In this document: in pieces, positions 8,725 through 16,770 of the stretch
Position numbering within the stretch: the stretch's first letter is position 1
How the letters are laid out: every line of letters begins with the position of its first letter
Source: Arsukibacterium sp. UBA5043
Lineage (GTDB): Bacteria; Pseudomonadota; Gammaproteobacteria; Enterobacterales; Alteromonadaceae
Assembly: GCA_002415085.1 (NCBI GenBank)
Contig: DIBV01000017.1
Span: forward strand, 173,490 to 237,489
DNA: 64,000 bases
Direction of reading: 5' to 3'
Program-made: the position numbers and the translations under genes
Notes under the pieces: generated by a model
What the model was told of the DNA's origin: nothing
The model's database searches: none
What the model saw: only the letters and a program-made list of their open reading frames with translations

Positions 8725-9542
8725 CCTACACTGGCAAACCAGTTTATCTTGATACCCTTGTTACTAAGCCAGATCACTCACTGGTGGTGCAAAGCCGACA
8801 CAGCCAGATGAATTTCACCACCAGTGGTGAACTGCTCAGTATTAATGGCGATGGCTTTGGCATTGGCTGGTACGACGAACGCGAAGAGCCAGGTTTATTT
8901 AAAGATGATCTGCCTGCCTGGCATAATACTAATCTTGACAGCTTATGCCATCATATAAAGTCACATACCTTTCTGGCCCATATCAGAGCCTCGACTACCG
9001 GTGATATTCAGCGGGCTAACTGTCACCCGTTCCGGTATAGAAACTGGATATTTCAACATAATGGTCACGTCAGCCACTTCAATAAAATACGTCGTGCGCT
9101 GCAAATGAAGATTAGTCCTGAACTCTTTCCGCTGCTGCAAGGCACTACCGACAGCGAAACCTTTTTTTATCTGGCTATTAGCTATGGCTTGCCAGACAAT
9201 CCTAAAGCCGCAATGCAGAAAATGGTCAGAGAAGTATTGCAGGTGCTGAACGAAACGGGTCAAGACGGCGTGCTTAATTTGTCATGTGCATTTTCCGATG
9301 GCAATAGACTATACACCTTGCGTTATTCGTATAATGAAGCACCGATGACTCAGTTTGTGTCAACAGATACCAATTGTATGCAGGAGTTTGCCAACAGCAA
9401 ACCGCAAATACCAGCGGGAAGCACCATAATTGTCTCTGAACCACTGGATGACATTAGTGATAAGTGGACAAAGATCCCAAATAACTCTTTTACTACTGTG
9501 TTCCAGAACGAAGTGAAGACAGAACGCTTTCTTGATGATTAA
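8709..9542 (+). CDS. Class II glutamine amidotransferase (YafJ/EgtC-like)
   Basis: This 277-residue N-terminal-nucleophile hydrolase keeps the catalytic Cys2 (M-C-R-W-I-A-Y), G-D-G-F-G-I-G-W-Y, a central H-I-R-A-S-T-T-G, N-C-H-P-F and the Q-H-N-G-H glutamine-binding turn. It has only the glutaminase domain, so it must release ammonia for a partner or hydrolyse a gamma-glutamyl bond, as EgtC does in ergothioneine synthesis. The 16-base overlap with the upstream ATP-grasp gene implies coupled translation and a shared pathway. It is followed by a bidirectional terminator. The true substrate is unknown. Confidence 0.85.
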   Translation: MCRWIAYTGKPVYLDTLVTKPDHSLVVQSRHSQMNFTTSGELLSINGDGFGIGWYDEREEPGLFKDDLPAWHNTNLDSLCHHIKSHTFLAHIRASTTGDIQRANCHPFRYRNWIFQHNGHVSHFNKIRRALQMKISPELFPLLQGTTDSETFFYLAISYGLPDNPKAAMQKMVREVLQVLNETGQDGVLNLSCAFSDGNRLYTLRYSYNEAPMTQFVSTDTNCMQEFANSKPQIPAGSTIIVSEPLDDISDKWTKIPNNSFTTVFQNEVKTERFLDD

Positions 9543-9581
9543 ACAGCATGTCGCTGTTTACAGTCATCTGATTAGCCACAA

Positions 9582-9607
9582 AAAAACGGCCGATGCAGGC
9601 CGTTTTT
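9582..9607. terminator. Bidirectional rho-independent terminator
   Basis: Inverted repeat AAAAACGGCC (9582-9591) and GGCCGTTTTT (9598-9607) with a 6-base loop, between the convergent GATase gene and secF. Its stem is identical to that of the terminator at 5710-5734, so the two bracket the amidotransferase/ATP-grasp locus. Confidence 0.9.
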
Positions 9608-9620
9608 GTAACAACAATGA

Positions 9621-10562
9621 TTAACTGTATTCGGTTTCGGTTTCGGTTTCTGAAGGCGGAGGTGGCAGCATATCCTCGCGGCTAATGCCCAGCACTTCAG
9701 CAATAGCACTGGCAACATAAACTGACGAATATGTCCCCACCGCAATGCCAAATAACAGTGCAGTCGCAAAGCCGTTAATCAACGCCCCACCCAGAAAGAA
9801 CAGAACAACCAGCACCAACACGGTGGTCAACGAGGTTACCACCGTGCGGTTCAACGTGGTGGTGATGGCGTGGTTTATGGTTTCATCGACCGTCGCATCC
9901 CGCAGTTTGCGAAAACTTTCCCGCAGCCGGTCAAATACGACTATGGTATCGTTAATTGAGTAGCCTATCAGGGCCAGAATAGCGGCAAGTACTGTTAAAT
10001 CGAACTCCAGCTGCAATACTGAAAACAGCCCGACCGTTAATATGACATCATGCGCCAGCGACAGTACTGCCCCCACCGACAAGCGCCATTCAAAACGCAG
10101 GGCAACGTACAGTAAAATGCCAATAAGTGCGACCAGCAAAGCCATGCCACCATCCTGCTTCAGCTCTTCGCCAACGCTGGGCCCGACAAATTCAACCCGG
10201 CGCAGCTCTACCGGCACGGTTTGCTGATAATTCAGCGCCTGCAGCACGGCCTGCCCTACTTTTTCCTGCGCCAGATCGGGGCGCAGCGGAATACGGATCA
10301 GCACATCTTTACTGGAACCAAACAGTTGAATTACTGCATCAGGATAACCGGCAACGGCCAATGTTTCGCGCATCGCCGTTAAATCTGCTGGCTGGTGCAA
10401 ACCCACTTCAATTACCGTGCCGCCGGTAAAATCAAGGCCCCAGTTAATACCGTTGCTGAAAATTGACGCCAGAGAGCCCAGTATCAGCAAAGCTGACAAC
10501 ACTAACGCCGGCCATTTAATCCGCATAAAATTAACCGGCTGGTTAAACTTAAATAATTGCAT
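9621..10562 (-). CDS. secF: Protein translocase subunit SecF
   Basis: The 313-residue product matches SecF. One N-terminal membrane segment is followed by the G-I-N-W-G-L-D-F-T-G-G-T motif, a periplasmic domain of about 90 residues, and five further membrane segments. The latter carry the conserved L-I-G-Y-S-I-N-D-T-I-V-V-F-D-R region. With SecD it forms the proton-driven complex that helps pull preproteins through SecYEG. It starts 10 bases after the end of secD and is clearly co-transcribed. The C-terminal tail is proline- and glutamate-rich. It ends at the terminator shared with the convergent GATase gene. Confidence 0.95.
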   Translation of the reverse strand: MQLFKFNQPVNFMRIKWPALVLSALLILGSLASIFSNGINWGLDFTGGTVIEVGLHQPADLTAMRETLAVAGYPDAVIQLFGSSKDVLIRIPLRPDLAQEKVGQAVLQALNYQQTVPVELRRVEFVGPSVGEELKQDGGMALLVALIGILLYVALRFEWRLSVGAVLSLAHDVILTVGLFSVLQLEFDLTVLAAILALIGYSINDTIVVFDRLRESFRKLRDATVDETINHAITTTLNRTVVTSLTTVLVLVVLFFLGGALINGFATALLFGIAVGTYSSVYVASAIAEVLGISREDMLPPPPSETETETEYS

Positions 10563-10572
10563 ACATTACTCC

Positions 10573-12426
10573 CTACAGCGGCAGTGACTGCAAACGGCGG
10601 CCACCCCAGAACAAGTTAACCAGCAAACGGGTACCTACTACGGCCGTAAAGATGGAGGTTAAAATACCGATGGCCAGAGTAATAGCAAACCCTTTGACCG
10701 GGCCACTCCCCACCCCAAACAGAATAAGCGCGACCAGTAAGGTGGTAATATTGGAGTCAGCAATGGTTGAAAACGCCCGCTCATAGCCCAGATTAATGGC
10801 TTGTTGCACGCTGCGCCCCTCGGCCAACTCTTCCCGTATTCGCTCAAAAATAAGCACATTAGCATCAACCGCCATACCAACCGTCAGTACTATGCCGGCC
10901 ATGCCCGGCAAAGTTAATGTTGCCCCAGGGATCATCGATAAAAAACCGACTATCAATACCAGATTTGCTGCCAGTGCCACATTGGCTACCAGGCCGAACG
11001 CTTTGTAATACACCAGCATAAACAGCACAACTGCAGCCAGTCCCCACTGAATGGCCGCCAAACCCAGGGCGATATTTTCTTTGCCTAAGCTCGGGCCGAT
11101 AGTGCGCTCTTCAATCACCTGAATAGGCGCTATCAGCGCACCAGCACGTAATAAACTGGCCAGATGCTGCGCTTCTGCCGGGGAACCTAAGCCAGTGATG
11201 ACAAAATCACGCCCCAGACGCATGGTAATGGTGGCGTCATTAATCACCTCCTGCTGCTTCACCAGTACCGCTGTACCATCAGCATTAAGCTCGGTGCCGG
11301 GTTTATATTCAATAAAAACCGTTGCCATTCTGCGGCCCACCGCACTTTTTGACGCCTCCGACATTAAATTGCCACCTGCGGTATCCAGTTTAATGTTGAC
11401 CTGAGGCTGGCTATATTCGTCATAGCCGGAAACAGCATCAATAATATGATCGCCAGTTAACAGCACCCGTTTTTCCAGTAATACTGGCCGGCCATCGGCA
11501 CTGTGGTAAAGATCAGCATTGGCGGATAACCGTCCTGCTACTGCAGCAGCTAAATCACTGTCAGTATCAACCAACCGAAATTCCAGGGTTGCGGTAGCAC
11601 TTAATATTTCCTTAGCCTGGGCAGTATCCTGTACGCCGGGTAATTGCACAACAATCCGGTCTGCGCCCTGGCGCTGCACTACCGACTCGGCAACGCCAAT
11701 CTCATTCACCCGGTTGCGCATAATCGTGATGTTCTGTTCAAGCGCATAATTACGGATCTCGCGCTGCCGCTCTTCACTCAGGGATACCAGTAAACTCAGG
11801 TTTTCAGCGTCATCTGTTATCACAAACTGGTTATCTTGCTGGCTTAACAACGTTGTCGCTTCTTTCAAATCTTCAGACTGACGAAAACTGAGCGTAATCT
11901 GCCCCTGCTCCAAGTCAGCTTTAACCCTCAGATAGCGGATATCAGCCTGACGTAAGTCGCTGCGAAAGGCACTGACCATATCATTCAGGTGTTTATCCAG
12001 CGCAGCCTGCATATCAACTGCCAGCAAAAAGTGTACGCCACCGCGCAGGTCCAGTCCCAGCTTCATTGGCGTAGCGCCAATTGCCGTTAACCAGGCAGGC
12101 GTGGCCGGCATCAGGCTCAGGGCGCTGGTGTAATGAGTGCCTAATACATTTTTTGCCTGATCAAGTGCCTGCAGTTGCTGCTCGGCATTACTAAAACGGG
12201 CAATTATTTTACCGTCCTGTAACGCTACGGATGTTGCAGTAATGCCGGCGTCAATAAAGGATTGCTCCAGCTTGAGCCGGGTTGGCTCGGTAATTGTACC
12301 GCCGCGGCTGGCACTGATGTTAAGTGCCGGCTCTTCCGGATATAAATTGGGTAATGCATATAGCAAGGTTAGTAACAGCATGCCGATAACGACCAGATAT
12401 CGCCATGCCGGATTTTTATTTAACAT
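10573..12426 (-). CDS. secD: Protein translocase subunit SecD
   Basis: At 617 residues this is close to E. coli SecD (615) and collinear with it. It starts M-L-N-K-N-P-A-W-R-Y and has a first membrane segment and the M-K-L-G-L-D-L-R-G-G-V-H motif near residue 120. The large periplasmic P1 region includes V-V-Q-R-Q-G-A-D-R-I-V-V. Five C-terminal membrane segments carry G-M-A-V-D-A-N-V-L-I-F-E-R. It acts with SecF in late protein export. The usual upstream yajC and tgt genes are missing: a small secreted-protein gene lies 93 bases upstream. This may therefore be a relocated or second secDF copy. Confidence 0.95.
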   Translation of the reverse strand: MLNKNPAWRYLVVIGMLLLTLLYALPNLYPEEPALNISASRGGTITEPTRLKLEQSFIDAGITATSVALQDGKIIARFSNAEQQLQALDQAKNVLGTHYTSALSLMPATPAWLTAIGATPMKLGLDLRGGVHFLLAVDMQAALDKHLNDMVSAFRSDLRQADIRYLRVKADLEQGQITLSFRQSEDLKEATTLLSQQDNQFVITDDAENLSLLVSLSEERQREIRNYALEQNITIMRNRVNEIGVAESVVQRQGADRIVVQLPGVQDTAQAKEILSATATLEFRLVDTDSDLAAAVAGRLSANADLYHSADGRPVLLEKRVLLTGDHIIDAVSGYDEYSQPQVNIKLDTAGGNLMSEASKSAVGRRMATVFIEYKPGTELNADGTAVLVKQQEVINDATITMRLGRDFVITGLGSPAEAQHLASLLRAGALIAPIQVIEERTIGPSLGKENIALGLAAIQWGLAAVVLFMLVYYKAFGLVANVALAANLVLIVGFLSMIPGATLTLPGMAGIVLTVGMAVDANVLIFERIREELAEGRSVQQAINLGYERAFSTIADSNITTLLVALILFGVGSGPVKGFAITLAIGILTSIFTAVVGTRLLVNLFWGGRRLQSLPL

Positions 12427-12519
12427 TTAATTTGTCCTTCACATACTCAGCACCACTAAAGCAACGTTAGCTATGCTATAGCGGGAAAAAATGGGCAACG
12501 GATCGTTGCGGTTTGAGTT

Positions 12520-12849
12520 TTACAGTGAAATAAAGGCGGGAGGCGCGCGGGCGGAGTAAGATTGACTTAAAGCAGAAATGGCAACCCATTGCCGACTTAT
12601 CTCAGCGGCAGAGCTCGCCAGCTGAAAAGTAAATTGATTGTCAGGTATTATTGCTGCTGGCGGCTCATCATCGTCGCTATTGTCAGCAGCTATCGCTTGT
12701 TGATGAAGCGCAGAAGAAATGGCAGGGTTGAGTCCTTGCAGCTGGGTATCTGCCAGCCGTTCCAGCCCATTGCCATACACTGCCAATGCTTGCGGTGATG
12801 ACAATAAAGCCAGATAAACCAGAATGGCAAAGCCAGTGAACCAGCGCAT
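12520..12849 (-). CDS. Small exported protein of unknown function
   Basis: The 109-residue product begins with a convincing signal peptide (about residues 1-23, ending A-L-A). The mature part has an acidic N-S-D-D-D-E-P-P linker and ends in S-A-R-A-P-P. A C-terminal A-R-A-P-P or R-G-P-P tail is seen in several short leader-like periplasmic proteins of gammaproteobacteria encoded before transporter genes, but I cannot name the family. It is on the same strand as secD, 93 bases upstream, so co-transcription is possible. Coding status rests on the open frame, signal peptide and position. Confidence 0.5.
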   Translation of the reverse strand: MRWFTGFAILVYLALLSSPQALAVYGNGLERLADTQLQGLNPAISSALHQQAIAADNSDDDEPPAAIIPDNQFTFQLASSAAEISRQWVAISALSQSYSARAPPAFISL

Positions 12850-13011
12850 AAAACCTCATAACAGACACAGGCGGACAGCGACAGGCGGATGTCGTTAACC
12901 TGCTTGCACTATCATGAGGCTTAGCGTTTAAAGAAACAAGCCACTGCTAAACAAATAACGAAAAGTTAGTAGCGCTTTTATCGTCGCAGCAGGCAGTAGT
13001 CTCTGTACCGC

Positions 13012-14550
13012 TTATTTTTCCGGTTTGTCGGAATTAACCAGCGACAACTGATATACATCATGCCGGCGGTCTTTCATGGTATTAACACTGCCATGGGTAT
13101 GCAGCTCTTTTAATAAATCCAGATTAACGTCAACAATTAGCAGCATTTCGGAATTAGGGGTCGCTTCAGCTTTAATCCCGGTAGTCGGAAAAGCAAAATC
13201 TGACGGCGTAAATAACGCCGACTGGGCATACTGAATATCCATATTATTAACCCGCGCCAGATTACCTACTGCCCCGGCAATGGCCACATAACACTCATTT
13301 TCAATCGCCCGGGCCATCGCACAGTGCCGGACCCGGGTATACCCGTTCTGGGTATCGGTTAAAAAAGGCACAAACAGGATGTTCATTCCCTGATCTGATA
13401 ACAAACGCGCGTACTCCGGAAACTCAACATCGTAGCAGATCATAATGCCAATTTTACCGCAGTCAGTATCGAACACTTTCACCTTATTGCCGCCGTGCAT
13501 GGCCCAGTTGCGCTTTTCAGCCGGGGTAACATGCACCTTATCGTATTGCTCCCAGCTGCCATCCCGGCGACACAAAAAACCACTGTTATGCAGCTTGCCA
13601 TCGTAGATGCACGGCATACTGCCGGTAATAATATTGATGTTATAGGCAATAGCAAACTCAATGAATTTTTCACGGATAGTATCGGTATATTTTGCCAGCT
13701 CGCGAATGCTTTGGGTGACACTTAAATGGTTATAATGCTCCATCAATGGCGCAGCGAATAACTCCGGGAATAGAATAAAATCGCTTTTATAGTCGGATAC
13801 CGCATCAACAAAAAACTCCATCTGCTCAAACAGCTGGTTGATGTCTTTCATATTGCGCATTTGCCACTGCACCAGGCCCAGTCGTACTTCAGCTTTAGGG
13901 GCATTAATTAATTTTACTGATTTGGTGTAGTAAATATTGGCCCATTCCAGCAAGGTGGCATATTCCTGCGACTGCACATCGCCGGGAATGTAACCGGTCA
14001 GTAACTTACGGACATGAAAGCCATTGGCCAGCTGAAAACTGAGTACCGGATCATACAGCTCTTTGCTTTTAACTTTTTCAATGTATTGTTTTGCGGTCAG
14101 TTTGTCGGAATGCTGCTGATAATTCGGCATTCTGCCGCCAGCCATAATGGCGCGTAAATTTAAGTTCTCGCAGATCTCTTTGCGAACATCGTACAGCCGC
14201 CGTGCCAGACGCAAGCCACGGTACTCCGGATGAATAAACACTTCTATGCCGTACAGCACATCGCCATTATGGTCATGATTATCAAAAGAAAAACCTGAAA
14301 CAATCTGCTCGTAGGTATGATCATCACTGAATTTTCGGTAATCAATAATCAGCGAAAATGCACAACCCACAACTTTACCGTCAACACAGACACAGATCTG
14401 ACCTTCAGGAAACTTGGTTAGCAAGGTATCGACTCTCTCTGCCGTCCAGCTTAATAACGGCCCCGCCTGATACACCTGTTCGGATGCTGCGCGCAGCTCT
14501 TTCATATCCTCATTGGTCAGATGGCGGATTTCGACATGATTAGCTTCCAT
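13012..14550 (-). CDS. GNAT acetyltransferase-nitrilase fusion protein
   Basis: This is a 512-residue two-domain enzyme. Residues 1-210 are a GNAT fold (H-P-E-Y-R-G-L-R-L-A-R-R-L acetyl-CoA loop near 110-125). Residues 220-500 are a carbon-nitrogen hydrolase with the full catalytic triad: Glu in F-P-E-L-F-A, Lys in P-A-E-K-R-N-W and Cys in M-I-C-Y-D-V-E-F-P-E. The family occurs widely in marine gammaproteobacteria. Its substrate is unproven, and a coupled acylation and amide hydrolysis is a plausible inference. It is cytoplasmic, with no signal peptide. It begins 18 bases after a pseudouridine synthase gene on the same strand and is likely co-transcribed with it. Confidence 0.88.
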   Translation of the reverse strand: MEANHVEIRHLTNEDMKELRAASEQVYQAGPLLSWTAERVDTLLTKFPEGQICVCVDGKVVGCAFSLIIDYRKFSDDHTYEQIVSGFSFDNHDHNGDVLYGIEVFIHPEYRGLRLARRLYDVRKEICENLNLRAIMAGGRMPNYQQHSDKLTAKQYIEKVKSKELYDPVLSFQLANGFHVRKLLTGYIPGDVQSQEYATLLEWANIYYTKSVKLINAPKAEVRLGLVQWQMRNMKDINQLFEQMEFFVDAVSDYKSDFILFPELFAAPLMEHYNHLSVTQSIRELAKYTDTIREKFIEFAIAYNINIITGSMPCIYDGKLHNSGFLCRRDGSWEQYDKVHVTPAEKRNWAMHGGNKVKVFDTDCGKIGIMICYDVEFPEYARLLSDQGMNILFVPFLTDTQNGYTRVRHCAMARAIENECYVAIAGAVGNLARVNNMDIQYAQSALFTPSDFAFPTTGIKAEATPNSEMLLIVDVNLDLLKELHTHGSVNTMKDRRHDVYQLSLVNSDKPEK

Positions 14551-14568
14551 AACAGTTCCTTCAATTAA

Positions 14569-15237
14569 TTAAAATTCTGCCGGGTTGGTCAGGCTCATTT
14601 GCTCAGCAGTGAATGGGTGGATAAAGCTGATGTTGCAAGCATGCAATAACAAACGCCCGGCCTGAGCGATATTATCTGGCGTACCATACAGGGTATCACC
14701 CAGTATGGGGTGACCTATGGCCCGGGTATGCAGCCGCAACTGATGCGAACGTCCGGTAACCGGCATCAGCAATAACCGGCTTTGCTGGCGCATGCTGTCT
14801 CGCTCTACTACCTGAAAGTGGCTTACCGATGCTTTGCCGCTTTTGCATATTTTATACAACGGCCTGTTTTCAGGATCAGCCGCTATCGGCAGATTAATCT
14901 CACCCTGTGTTTTTTCGACCAGCCCGGCCACTACCGCCTGATATTGCTTGCTGATACTGCGGGCCTGAAACTGCTTGCTTAGCTCAGACAAGGCGCGTTT
15001 GGTCAGCGGCAATAACACGATACCTGAGGTATCATAATCTAATCGATGCACCACAGACGCAGTGGGCCACTCGCGCTGTACCCGGCTTATCAGGCAATCT
15101 TTATTTGCCGGATGGCGGCCAGGCACCGTTAATAATTTGGTGGGCTTGCTGACTACCAGCAGCTGTTCATCTTCGAACAACAAGGTAAACGGCTGCTCAG
15201 TAGCCGGGAGCACTGCCAGTTCTGATAGGTCTGTCAT
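14569..15237 (-). CDS. RluA-family pseudouridine synthase (paralogue)
   Basis: The 222-residue product has the RluA-family core: catalytic H-R-L-D-Y-D-T-S-G (Asp of R-L-D), V-S-K-P upstream of it, and the late T-G-R-S-H-Q-L-R-L-H motif. It lacks an S4 RNA-binding domain, as does RluA itself. It isomerises uridine in rRNA or tRNA; the exact position cannot be read from sequence. A second, closer RluA homologue starts 130 bases away on the opposite strand, so this copy probably has a different target. It lies 18 bases upstream of the GNAT-nitrilase gene. Confidence 0.85.
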   Translation of the reverse strand: MTDLSELAVLPATEQPFTLLFEDEQLLVVSKPTKLLTVPGRHPANKDCLISRVQREWPTASVVHRLDYDTSGIVLLPLTKRALSELSKQFQARSISKQYQAVVAGLVEKTQGEINLPIAADPENRPLYKICKSGKASVSHFQVVERDSMRQQSRLLLMPVTGRSHQLRLHTRAIGHPILGDTLYGTPDNIAQAGRLLLHACNISFIHPFTAEQMSLTNPAEF

Positions 15238-15366
15238 TTAATAACACCCACTCGCCAAAATAGTAAAATACATTCGCCGCTTTATGGCTATTATGCCTGA
15301 TAAGCGGTTTGTCTGCAGCGCAAAATCCGTTATGCTGCTGGCCGGATTGATTACTGCTCTCAGGTT

Positions 15367-16068
15367 ATGGCCGATACCTTTATCTATTCTCCCCCAACTG
15401 AGCCCTGGCTTGATATTTTATATCAGGACAAAGATATCATTGTGCTGAATAAACCCAGTGGTTTGTTAACCAATCCTGGCCGGGGGCCCCATTTAGCGGA
15501 CTGTCTGTTAAGCCGGGTTCAGGCTGAGTTTGCATTGGCGCAACTGGTTCACCGGCTTGATCTCAGTACTTCAGGCATCGTGGTTATTGCGCTGCGACGT
15601 AAAGCCGAGCGCGAGTTAAAGCGCCAGTTTGCCGAACGAATAGTTAAAAAACGTTATCTGGCGGTAGTCGCTGGCCATTTAGCCGCTGACAGTGGCAGTA
15701 TCGATTTGCCCCTGACTGTAGATGTCGGGAATGAGCCCCGTCAAAAAGTCTGTAAGCTGACGGGCAAAACCGCCCTGACCCACTACAGGGTATTGCAAGC
15801 GTTACCCTCTGCCTCGCTGTTGGAACTGCTGCCGGTTACCGGACGCTCGCATCAGTTGCGGGTCCATATGCTGGCGCTGGGCCATCCGATCCTTGGTGAC
15901 GCCTTTTATGCAACGGAGCAGGTGCAGGCTGCTGCGCCCCGTTTACTGCTGCATGCGGCAAACTTACAGTTACAGCAACCCTACTCCGGAGAGACCCTTC
16001 AATTTACTGCAGATACTGACTTTGTTTCTGCCAGCGGCAGCCTGAACTGGCCCGTCAACAATTTCTGA
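15367..16068 (+). CDS. rluA: Dual-specificity pseudouridine synthase RluA
   Basis: The 233-residue product matches E. coli RluA closely: P-P-T-E-P-W-L-D-I-L-Y-Q-D near the start, N-K-P-S-G-L-L, H-R-L-D-L-S-T-S-G with the catalytic Asp, E-R-E-L-K-R-Q-F, and G-R-S-H-Q-L-R-V-H-M-L-A-L-G-H-P-I-L-G-D. RluA modifies U746 of 23S rRNA and U32 of several tRNAs. It is transcribed divergently from the paralogous gene and is followed by mscL about 100 bases on. The ATG at 15367 gives the family-typical N-terminus. Confidence 0.88.
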   Translation: MADTFIYSPPTEPWLDILYQDKDIIVLNKPSGLLTNPGRGPHLADCLLSRVQAEFALAQLVHRLDLSTSGIVVIALRRKAERELKRQFAERIVKKRYLAVVAGHLAADSGSIDLPLTVDVGNEPRQKVCKLTGKTALTHYRVLQALPSASLLELLPVTGRSHQLRVHMLALGHPILGDAFYATEQVQAAAPRLLLHAANLQLQQPYSGETLQFTADTDFVSASGSLNWPVNNF

Positions 16069-16172
16069 ACATCTCATCTGGTAAATTTAACTGGGCAGAC
16101 TATAGTGATGGTACCTGCCATCGCAGCTGCATTTGGTAAGGCACACTAATAACAATAAAACAGGAATTTACT

Positions 16173-16574
16173 ATGAGTATGCTCGGAGAGTTTAAAAGCT
16201 TTGCCATGCGCGGCAATGTGGTTGATATGGCGGTGGGGATTATTATTGGCGCTGCTTTTGGCAAAATTGTTTCGTCTTTTGTCAACGACGTTATCATGCC
16301 GCCCATTGGCGTAATGCTGGGTGGGGTAAATTTTCGCGATTTAGCAGTGGTCATTCAACAAGCGACCGAAAGTCAGGCCGAAGTAATGATTAAATATGGC
16401 ATGTTTATCCAAAGCATTATTGATTTTATTATTATAGCTTTGGCGGTATTTGTCGGAGTAAGAGCAATGAATTCGATGAAAGCAAAAGAAGAGGCCAAGC
16501 CGGTAGCGGTAGCGGAAATACCGGAAGATGTTAAGTTACTGGTAGAAATCCGGGATTTATTGAAAAAGTCTTAG
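16173..16574 (+). CDS. mscL: Large-conductance mechanosensitive channel MscL
   Basis: The 133-residue product is collinear with E. coli MscL. It has [13 protein letters not shown] in the pore helix, [20 protein letters not shown], a second membrane helix and a charged C-terminal helix ending E-I-R-D-L-L-K-K. It forms a homopentameric inner-membrane pore that opens under high membrane tension and vents solutes during hypo-osmotic shock. An AGGAA ribosome-binding site precedes the ATG. A strong terminator follows. It may connect functionally with the osmolyte-type amidotransferase at 5.8-7.5 kb. Confidence 0.97.
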   Translation: MSMLGEFKSFAMRGNVVDMAVGIIIGAAFGKIVSSFVNDVIMPPIGVMLGGVNFRDLAVVIQQATESQAEVMIKYGMFIQSIIDFIIIALAVFVGVRAMNSMKAKEEAKPVAVAEIPEDVKLLVEIRDLLKKS

Positions 16575-16601
16575 CCGTGATTTCACCAGGTTAGTGGCAT
16601 A

Positions 16602-16630
16602 AAAAAACGTCTCCTAATGAGACGTTTTTT
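16602..16630 (+). terminator. Rho-independent terminator of mscL
   Basis: Inverted repeat AAAAAACGTCTC (16602-16613) and GAGACGTTTTTT (16619-16630), loop of 5 bases, 27 bases after the mscL stop. Confidence 0.93.
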
Positions 16631-16662
16631 ATTTCTCTAAGCACAATGTTTTCGGCAGCAAT

Positions 16663-16740
16663 ACCCGATTGTGCTCGCCGCAGCAACTCGCCCTACTGCC
16701 TGCGGTAGGGCTCAGACACTCTGCGCCGACAAAATCGGGT
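16663..16740. repeat. Nested palindromic (REP/BIME-like) intergenic element
   Basis: Outer arms ACCCGATT (16663-16670) and AATCGGGT (16733-16740) enclose inner arms GCCCTAC (16690-16696) and GTAGGGC (16705-16711). The 78-base cruciform-capable element lies between the mscL terminator and the convergent peptidase gene. No T tract follows, so it is not a plain terminator. Only one copy is in this window. Confidence 0.5.
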
Positions 16741-16770
16741 TTCCTGCCTCATCACTGGCTTATCTGCTTC

